Below the pieces are notes generated by a model, which worked only from the letters and a program-made list of their open reading frames with translations, was not told the DNA's origin and ran no database searches. Both the position numbers and the translations under genes were made by a program. Below, piece by piece: positions 56,840-64,000 of a stretch of DNA of 64,000 nt. Source of the stretch: Prosapia bicincta (lineage: Eukaryota > Arthropoda > Insecta > Hemiptera > Cercopidae); the NCBI GenBank assembly GCA_036971475.1, contig JBAIZL010000005.1:64719655-64783654 (forward strand). The letters run 5' to 3'. Every line of letters begins with the position of its first letter. Position 1 is the stretch's first letter.

Positions 56840-57201
56840 CTGCAATAAAAAAAATCCACTTTGTGTTTGATTGGTGACTATAAACAAGTGAAGAATTTAA
56901 TAGGTTCAAAAATCCAAAAGCTGTAAACAAAAAATTGAGAATTTTTTAAAATTAATTTAAATAATTTAAACCTGTTACAGAAAAATAATAAAATTTCAAT
57001 ACTTACAAACTGTGCTATAATTTTCTCAACATGTTCTAAATTGATCCTTGTGGAACCTTCAGTTTTTGCTTGTTTTCCACACCTCATCACTGCTTCTATT
57101 ACTCCTTTAGACACCACTTCAACAACCAACTGAAGTGCATCATCAGATATTCGTGTCTTCTGTCCTTGGAAATGAAGTTTTACTATTTCTTTTATCAGCC
57201 C
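56804..57201 (-). CDS. CENPX: CENPX (MHF2/STRA13) histone-fold protein, partial: last two exons
   Basis: CENP-X pairs with CENP-S; the complex works at kinetochores (with CENP-T/W) and with FANCM in fork repair. Exon A, 57201-57007 (195 nt, acceptor ATCACAG, donor GTAAGT), encodes GLIKEIVKLHFQGQKTRISD, DALQLVVEVVSKGVIEAVMR and CGKQAKTEGSTRINLEHVEK then IIAQF. This follows human CENP-X (LLHLHF, KVSGDALQLMVELLKVFVVEAA, RVDVDQLEKVLPQL) through all histone-fold helices. Exon B, 56839-56804, adds RTLEKSHLTNL and a stop, with overlapping AATAAA signals at 56790-56781. The first exon (roughly 15-20 residues) was not found in 57210-64000. Reading frame intact. Confidence 0.88.
57007..57201 (-). CDS. 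CENPX: CENPX main histone-fold exon
   Basis: 65 codons in one frame with clean AG/GT borders, entering and leaving in phase 0. It contains the DALQL motif and the INLEHVEKI helix. Confidence 0.9.
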
Positions 57202-57960
57202 CTGTGATAAAAATTATAATGTATAATTTTCTTACCAATAAAATAACTTTATAAAGATTCTTCATTCCAAAAATTACTGAGTTGAAGTAAAGTTCTAGAT
57301 TTTTTTTCAGCAAAAATAATTCAGAATAGTTCAGACTTACATTATACTTTTACATAATATCTTTAAAATTAGAGTGTTATAAACTTGTATGAAACTATTT
57401 TGTCCTCAGAAACTAGCCTTCTGTTTAGGATATATGATGAAGGCTGTTTTGGGAGAAATGGGGCACATCTCATGGTTTATCAAAAGTTTTCTGTCAAGCT
57501 TTGTAACTGAGTTAAAACTTTCAAATAATATGCTTTGAGGTAAACAATAGTTCACCAATGAATCTACTGAAATAATTGCACATGCACACAAATAGGCTTG
57601 TCAAGTTTTTAATGAAAATATATTTTTATTTTCAGCAAAAAACTACATCTTTGTAGACCTATAATTATACTAAGTAATCTGTAATTTAACATGTAAATTT
57701 GGTTATAAAAACAAAAATAAGAACTACAGGTAACATTTTACGTCAAAGTTGCTGTAACATCAATTGAATATGCATAATATAATGTAACTTTACAAACATA
57801 CAAAAACTTTCATGGTTTTATTGCATGTAATATTCACATTTCATAAGACTGTATAGTTGAGAAAAATGTTCAAATGATAAACAAAATTACTAATAATGAT
57901 AAATATTTAAAAAAATTACTTTTAAAATATAAATTAACATATAATAACAGAAATCGTGGC
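57202..57960. other. CENPX: CENPX intron, non-coding
   Basis: No first exon was recognised here; minus frame 57406-57591 has no resemblance to CENP-X. Confidence 0.4.
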
Positions 57961-57968
57961 ACTTGCAT

Positions 57969-58017
<49 letters not shown>

Positions 58018-58130
58018 TGAATTCTGTAATCCATTGCATTTGGTGAATCTTAATTAATCACTTTAACATTAGTTTATGACTATCCAAACTTTAATTAAAG
58101 TTCGGGTTAAAGTGATTAATTAAAAAATAT
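57969..58130. repeat. (TA)n followed by a short PLE-type terminal palindrome
   Basis: A TA run (57969-58014) is followed by AATCCATTGCATTTGGTGAA and a small inverted repeat around 58085-58095 made from the shared terminal unit (AATCACTTTAACATTAGTTT). The hammerhead-like part is absent. Confidence 0.75.
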
Positions 58131-59875
58131 ATATATAAAGAAAAACTTGACTCTACAGAATTTTGTCACTCCTATCTTGACAGTGCAACAATCTATAAAC
58201 TCAATTCCTATGTATGACATGGAAATAAATAAAAAATAAAATAATTAATTTTACTATTAAGCAATGTTTGTGTATAATCTAGAAAAACTCATTGATACAT
58301 GAGTCAATTGTCCTTTATTTGCTATTCTCCTAATATTCAGACGTGCAAATGTTTTGTGAATCCTTGAATTTTTCCATTTGTTTTATTAAACACTAAATTT
58401 CTTCTGTATGGTTTGACTTAACATGATATTTCAAAATAACTGTGAATAATAAAATTAGAAAAGTTGAAACATTCGTGGGAAAGATGTCAATACTTCTTCA
58501 ATAGTGGACTAGCCTGAAGAGTTCAACGTGTTAGCTGTCAAAACTTAAATGTTTGATCAGAAAAAAAATTGACTTATGCATCTGTTGTATTTTTCTTGAT
58601 ATTAGCAAAGAAAACTTTTTCTTAACCAAACCTATTCTAAGTGGAAATACATTATACCTATGTAGTAATGTTGTTTAGTACAGTAATGTGTTCTACCTTG
58701 CATAACAACGGTTGTGAAAATAACAGAAATTAGAATGAAGCCACATTTGGTAAGTATTACCCTTAAATTGAGACAGAAATAAAGCAGTTGCTTCCTGAAA
58801 CTGGTAATGCATATAACTTTTATTTGGTTATGGCAAAACAAGTTGTGTAAAGTTTCATCTTTTATTATTTTGGTGTTGTTTCTGTAGAATGATATCCATT
58901 TCATTTCCTTAGATTATTGATAAAGGTAAAAAAAAGTTATACTGAACAATTAAAAAAAAATCAGGAACACGGGAAAAAATTACAAAAATATTTTGATGCC
59001 AAAAGTTTATTTTCACAAGTTGGTCACTCGAAAAAAAAACTTAGAGAATCTATAAACAAAATTTTACAATTTCATTTTAATTACAAAATATTTGGATTGC
59101 AAATTCCATTTATGACGACGATATATACCACAAAAAGCATTTTTAATTTGTATACCTCAATAATTGAATTCTTTAAAAAAGGTTAACCAAATAAACAAAC
59201 ATTTCTAACAATAGTAAGGTTATATCTGTGTCAACTCAAAAGTGAGTTGGAAATTATGAATTTAAATTTAATAAGACTAGCCATGGTTAAAATAGTTTAA
59301 TTTGAATATATTATAAAACTAAGGTACGTTACATTTTTTATCAGGTATTCAGACTTATTACTCATGACAAATAAACATCACATAATAAACTGTACATTTT
59401 CATAATACTAAAGCATTTTGAAAACATCGATGTTGTCAGTTCGGTATCGATAGTAAGTTATCGATAGTTTTAAAAAATTATGTTTTAACGCTCGATATTT
59501 TTTAATATTGATATTTTTAGATATTAATTGGGCTATTCGTTTGAGCTTCAAGGGTCGGATTGTATATTGAGAACTGTCATATATAGACAGGTTCGGTAAG
59601 AGAAATTTCGGACCAATTGGCAAATATGAGTACGGGCCCCTTCATTATTTCCAAAATAGGCCTATACAACCCTGTATTTTGCTTGAAAATATAAATAAAT
59701 TATTGTTTCCGTGTCAAAGCCAACTAGGCCTACTGAACCTAATCTGTGTATGATTAGTTTTGTTAAAATAAAACTGTCGTTAGTTTACAGCAACTAAGAC
59801 ATTGCATTTTGTTTGATAGAACATTTCATTATTGAGTATTACTCCTTTATTTACAAGTGTTTTAGTATTACTCGG
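58131..59875. other. No recognised gene
   Basis: AT-rich sequence. Weak lysine-rich plus frame at 58917-59186 and minus frames 58632-58904 and 59408-59623 have no recognisable motif. Confidence 0.4.
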
Positions 59876-59884
59876 TTGAGTAGA

Positions 59885-60025
59885 AGCTTTGCTTCGTAAA
59901 AGGAACGATTGTTTCGAAACGCGTCAGCATGTACGCTCATTACGTATTCACTCAGTTAACTATCTTTTAATTATAGTTTATTCAGTGAATTCAAGATAAT
60001 TACATCAAGCAACTTTGTAAAAACT
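59885..60025 (-). mobile_element. TTGCTTGAT hairpin family, single arm
   Basis: On the minus strand: GTTGCTTGATGTAATTATC, TTCACTGAATAAA, GTTAACTGAGTGAATACG, then GACGCGTTTCGAAACAATCG. This is the same end as the elements at 10898 and 11684, here joined directly to a PLE 3' end. Confidence 0.65.
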
Positions 60026-60960
60026 TTCTGAAATCGTTCCGTGGCAATCTTCATCGGTGTCTAAACTTTCTGCTTAGAGTTGTTAGGTTAAGCGGTGGAG
60101 GATTTAAAGGCAGGTCTTCGATGGTATGAAAGAATATGTGTGATTTATATTGGCTTTGTTCATTTAATATGTTTATATATATGGTTCTAGTGCGTTAAGA
60201 TGTGGTCCTTTTTTGTTGATGTGTAAGATTTCTAGGTTATGGTAAATGTCTGTGTTTATGTGCCCTGTTTCTTTTATGTGATTGTAAAATGTTGAGTTGG
60301 TGTTATGTTTGTTTTCCTCGGCTCTTTGTTTGAACCTGCGACCTGTTTGCTCTATGTATAATTTGTTACAGTTTGTAGAGTTTAATTTGTATACGCCTGG
60401 TACTTGTAGTTTATGTTTGTTGTTGGTGTCATTTTTAATTGTAAATTGTTATTAGTTTTATATGATATTTTGTATTCTGTTTTTTGAAATTTGTGAGCTA
60501 TTTTTTTAATGTTCTGTTTATGTATGGTATTGTGATGTATTTGTTTTCCCTGTCTATAGTGTTAATTTTTTTAGTGTTTTTAGAGTTTTTTGTATGTTGT
60601 GTCATAGTTTGTCTATTAATGTGGTGTATTATCCACTTGTGTACGCTAAATATTTAATGGTATTTAGTTCTTTCTTTATGTGTTCTGTGGTTATTGGTAC
60701 TGCTGTGTAGCAGAGACAGTACTTTGAGTCTATGGAGGAAGGATCTAGAGAGAGCGTATTTGTGTTGGATATGGTGGTTTGAAATGTTGTGGATAAGTGT
60801 CTCTGTCGGTTTCCTGTAAATGTTCAAGCCGTTGTTTTTGTGTGTGGCTTTTTGTTATAGTGAGGTAGAGTAAGTTTGGGGATTGGTTGGTTTCAATCTC
60901 TGAGGTAAATTGGAGTTTTATATATATTCTATTAGTGTAGGTGAGGAGTTATTCGCATTC
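60026..60960 (-). mobile_element. Penelope-like element, RT end, GIY-YIG domain and 3' terminus
   Basis: Minus strand from 60960: IYRKPTETLIHNISN (RT fingers/palm end; the FxIYRKPT motif is typical of PLEs), a thumb-like region with IDKL and many stops, then GVYKLNSTNCNKLYIEQTGR and HNTNSTFYNHIKETGHIN (60410-60290), the GIY-YIG endonuclease with YIE in place of YIG, and LEILHINKKGPHLNALE. About 100 bp later (60062-60030) comes ACACCGATGAAGATTGCCAC with CGATTTC in place of CGAAA. This is the copy that ties the terminal module to a PLE. Inactive. Confidence 0.85.
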
Positions 60961-61680
60961 TCGAGTTTTTATTTGCTATTAACCTATAGCCTCACAAGCT
61001 AAACTCAAAGAATAGTTGATTTAAGTAATAGTTGTAATTTGTAGATGTGTTGTTAGAGACTCAAATTTACTGCTCTGTGTGTCCTGTGTGATTACCTTTT
61101 TAAGTTTTATACTGTACGTCAGGAACGTCTCAGTTGTTTGTTTAGGTTTAGGAAGCAATTGAGAAGTAATACAAAAATTATGATTTAATAAAGGACAAAT
61201 TAATTCTTTTAATCTCATATCTTAAAATGGATCGATCGAGGTGCGTTTTAGATGACTTTCTTTTTTAATTTATCAAATTGATGCTATTATATGTTTTTCA
61301 AATGTCTATACTGAGACTTGTAATTTGGACATTTATAATAGTTTTGTTTCATTTTAATTATTTTCGATAAATTTCTGGTGGTTAAAGTGCACATTTTGTT
61401 TTTATTAATAAAGTGCATATTTCATTTCAATGTGATTATTTCACTGTTGAAGATGCATCCACTAAAAAAAATTGTTGTAAATGTTACTGTTCTAGCAGGC
61501 GAATTCTGTTCTACTTCTCTTGAATGCAGTAATAATGATTTTAAAAATTGAATATATACTTTTGTATAGTGAAATTGAAAACTATATAACCCTAACAGTG
61601 ATTGAAAACTACATTAAATAAATAAAAAATGTAATAAAGGAAAATTACGGTATAACCTCAAAAGTTTAAAGCCAAGATTA
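60961..61680. other. No recognised gene
   Basis: AT-rich sequence; no exon matching the expected CENPX N-terminus was seen. Confidence 0.4.
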
Positions 61681-61684
61681 AACC

Positions 61685-61835
61685 TCTATATACATTTTGA
61701 TGACCATATCATCATCATCGAGGGCAATTTTATAAGGTTTCTAAACTCTAATTATGTAATAGGACGATATGGTGACATTGTCATCGAAATGTTCATAAGG
61801 GTTTGTTATAAATAAATAAAAACCCAAACTTGAGT
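61685..61835. mobile_element. Short inverted-repeat element related to the 8.1-kb MITE
   Basis: CATTTTGATGACCATATCAT at the left and ATGGTGACATTGTCATCGAA at the right are inverted versions of the TGATGACATGGTCATCGAAA module; AACCTCTATATACATT and ATGTTCATAAGGGTTT flank them. Confidence 0.55.
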
Positions 61836-62169
61836 TAGTCTTGTAGTAATTTTCTCTAAAGATGATGGCTTTGAATTTAAAATGTTAAGCAAGACATAAG
61901 TAAAACGTTTTATAGTTTAAGACGTTTTAGTTATTTATAATAAAAAATGGAAAAATTATTTTAAAGTCTGTAATCATAAACAATCCTTTAGAGTTTCATT
62001 AAATATTGAGGTATTCATTTCCCGTGCCACGTTTACGATTTTGGCAAAAATAAATATTATGCCAGCTGATGCATAAAGTCATCAGGGATTTGAAAACTCT
62101 CGCTCAGGGAAATAAATACCATATTATCAAATGGAAGATGGGTAAAAAATTCAGGTAATTATTAAGATC

Positions 62170-62425
62170 AACGACTACCTCTCCGATTGGAGAAAAATAT
62201 TTTTTCCCTGATAAATTTGACCTTGCTGAACACAAATCTGAAGTTTTTTTACTGCAAACACATATTTACATAAACAAAAATGACCTAACCTGACCTGATG
62301 TGACTTTGGTGCTTACTAACGCTCCGATCGGCAAAATGTTTTTTCCCGGATAGATTTGACCTTACTGAACACGAATCTAAAGTTATGTTTAACGGCAAAC
62401 AAATATTAACCTAAGAAAACCAGGC
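62170..62425. repeat. Direct repeat pair of about 145-bp period
   Basis: CTCCGATYGG followed by TTTTTTCCC, ATTTGACCTT and CTGAACAC occurs at about 62180-62245 and again at about 62323-62390, with only scattered differences. Confidence 0.75.
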
Positions 62426-62519
62426 CAGGTTCTTAATAATTACCAAAATTCAGTGTGGAGTAGTCAGAAGTACTACGTCGGTGTATCAACGGTGCGCCGT
62501 ACTACGTATACGTATATTT

Positions 62520-62785
62520 AAATATATCTATAAGGTCTCGAGTTAGGATAGATTTGGTTGTAATTTTATACATTATTATATACCTGTAGAATGTCCAGTC
62601 AAGATAGATTTGGTTGTAGTTTTATACAACTTTACCTAATTAGAAGTCTACTTCTGCAAAGTAATACTTTCCCAGTCGATGTCACATGATCTTTATTCTA
62701 GCCTTACATGTGTACATTTTGTTGAACGTAAAAAATTATAACCAAATCTATCTTAACTGGATACTTTATAGGTGTATAAAATTGA
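62520..62785. mobile_element. Inverted units of the AGATAGATTTGG family
   Basis: AAGATAGATTTGGTTGTA appears twice in direct order (62535-62635) and once inverted (62735-62775). Same unit as in the MITEs at 20838 and 22285. Confidence 0.6.
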
Positions 62786-63064
62786 CCTTCCATGGCAATA
62801 ACTAACAATAATTAACAATATAGCTTCAGGATATATGTTGATTCATTTTATATGCTTTGTATTGGGGATGGGCAATGTGCATTTTTACCAGCACTATTAG
62901 CACCACGTTTGGGGAATTACAATTTTCCTAAATTGTTAATTTTGGGGCGTGAGATAGAGTTGTAATAATTTTTTTGTATTCCTGATGACTTTCTGCGTCA
63001 ACAGGTGTAATTTTTTTTTGCTAAAATCGTACGTGTTTGCACAGGGAAATAAATACATTAATTT

Positions 63065-63165
63065 TTGATTAATCACTTTACCAATAGTTTATGACTATCC
63101 GAACTTAATAAACTATTGTTAAAGTGATTAATTAAGATTCACTGAATGTAACGGACTACAATATT
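63065..63165. repeat. Palindrome of the PLE-type terminal repeat
   Basis: ATTAATCACTTTACCAATAG, GACTATCCGAACTTAAT and then the inverted AACTATTGTTAAAGTGATTA. The hammerhead-like part is deleted at the centre. Confidence 0.7.
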
Positions 63166-63283
63166 CAAGAAATTAATTTTTTTTTAACTAAATCTATCCT
63201 AGCCTCCTAATTTGTAACTATACTTTATAATAGCATTATAGTAATTTGAAATAACATAGTGAGGCAATTTTTCAACAATTTAT

Positions 63284-63509
63284 TACTAAACACTTTTAAA
63301 TGTTTATAAACTTGCCTATAGTAGCACTTACTTTGTTTGTTGAGGACAGCCGTTTCGGGAGATGTGTCCCATTGTCAACGCAGACCGTAACTCAACGGAC
63401 CGTTACGGTTTGAGCTGACAATAGGACACATCTCCCGAAACAGCCGTCCTCAACAACCAAAGTAAGTGCTACTATAGGCAAGTTTATAAACATTTAAAAG
63501 TGTTTAGTG
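63284..63509. mobile_element. Well-preserved foldback MITE
   Basis: Two arms of about 105 bp with almost perfect complementarity: CTATAGTAGCACTTACTTTG, GAGGACAGCCGTTTCGGGAG and their reverse complements. A GC-richer centre (63395-63420) is also partly palindromic. Same family as 11571-12195 but much younger in appearance. No coding capacity. Confidence 0.9.
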
Positions 63510-63729
63510 ATTACTAGTAGTTCATGTGAAGATGGAATTAACAAATAAAAATAACAATTTATTCATACAGAAGTAGCATACGTTTGTCATGTAAGGTTTG
63601 CTTTATGTTCCAATATTGGTATTTTTCCCAATCACCACGTGTACGATATCGGCAAAAAAAAAAAATTATACCTGCTGACGCAGAATGTTGTCAGGGATAC
63701 GAAAAAAATTATAACAACTCTTGCTCATG

Positions 63730-63905
63730 TCCCAAAATTAACAATTTAAAGTCTATGGAGCATGGATCTGAAGTCAGCGTGTTGGTGTTGGATAGGGTGG
63801 TTTGAGGTGTTGTGGATAAGTGTATCTGTCTTTGTGGGTTTCCTATAAATGTTGAAGCTTTGTTTTTTGTATATATGTTTTTGTGTATGGCTTTTTGTTA
63901 TGGTG
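63730..63905 (-). mobile_element. Penelope-like element RT fragment
   Basis: The minus strand reads FNIYRKPTKTDTLIHNTSNH and PIQHQHADFRSMLHRL, matching the PLE RT block FxIYRKPT...PxQHKxAxxRSxxxRL and the copy at 60.9 kb. In frame over about 40 codons. Confidence 0.7.
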
Positions 63906-64000
63906 AAGGTTGAAACTAGAAACCATCAAATATTTATCATACACAAATAGATACATCACAATAAAAGACAAACTATGGCTCAATATACAAAAAACACTAA
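63906..64000 (+). mobile_element. Penelope-like element fragment in opposite orientation, running off the window
   Basis: The plus strand reads LETIKYLSYTNRYI then KDKLWLNIQKTL, the PLE segment that normally follows the RKPT block (seen at 60.66-60.60 kb on the minus strand). It abuts the inverted fragment at 63905. Confidence 0.65.

Noticed and set aside
57223..57270. MKNLYKVILL followed by GTAAGA as CENPX exon 1
   Set aside because: The implied intron would be only about 34 bp and the peptide lacks the expected residues.

Overview
This is a window of an AT-rich, intron-rich animal nuclear genome packed with transposable elements. The mix of Penelope-like elements (PLEs), mariner, Tigger/pogo, piggyBac, hAT and Harbinger relics and an RNase H-bearing LINE, plus three conserved animal genes with GT/AG introns, fits an arthropod best. 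I cannot name the species. Nothing looks bacterial; most long reading frames come from decayed transposons or microsatellites.

Three host genes can be assembled from short exons. (1) ZNG1/CBWD (minus strand, exons 15469 to 7018, continuing off the left edge) is a COG0523-family GTPase and zinc chaperone. Four exons are visible, with Walker A, the CxCC metal motif and the ETTGLADP segment; exon 3 carries a one-base insertion. (2) PHAX (plus strand, six exons from 19909 to 43437, 391 codons) is the phosphorylated adaptor for U snRNA export and appears complete and intact. ZNG1 and PHAX are head to head, about 4.4 kb apart, across a tract of TA/TG microsatellites. (3) CENPX/MHF2 (minus strand, exons 57201-57007 and 56839-56804) is a histone-fold protein convergent with PHAX; its first exon was not found.

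Layout. 1-5340: LINE fragments and a piggyBac relic split by LINE pieces. 5340-15470: ZNG1 exons in introns holding inverted-repeat elements and a Harbinger relic. 15470-19900: ZNG1/PHAX intergenic region with microsatellites, a Tigger relic, a PLE piece and a hAT relic. 19924-30067: PHAX intron 1 with two MITEs, a mariner, and a 2.1-kb Tigger inserted in a PLE. 30520-43186: the other PHAX introns; intron 5 carries two inverted copies of a 1.05-kb piggyBac derivative, one interrupted by a 2.7-kb LINE flanked by a 14-bp target duplication, with a tRNA-derived SINE between them. 43.4-56.8 kb: PHAX/CENPX intergenic region with a 92-bp tandem repeat, two more piggyBac relics and a PLE. 57.2-64 kb: PLE copies, hairpin elements and a clean MITE.

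The most interesting non-genic signal is a recurring terminal module, CTGATGA, a short hairpin, then GAAA. It lies downstream of a PLE GIY-YIG domain and is repeated at several sites, sometimes as tail-to-tail palindromes. It resembles the hammerhead-ribozyme motifs described for PLEs, but with a bulged A beside stem II. Similar CTGAWGATG-hairpin-GAAA modules sit at the ends of other inverted-repeat families here. All calls come from reading the sequence by eye; no database search was run.
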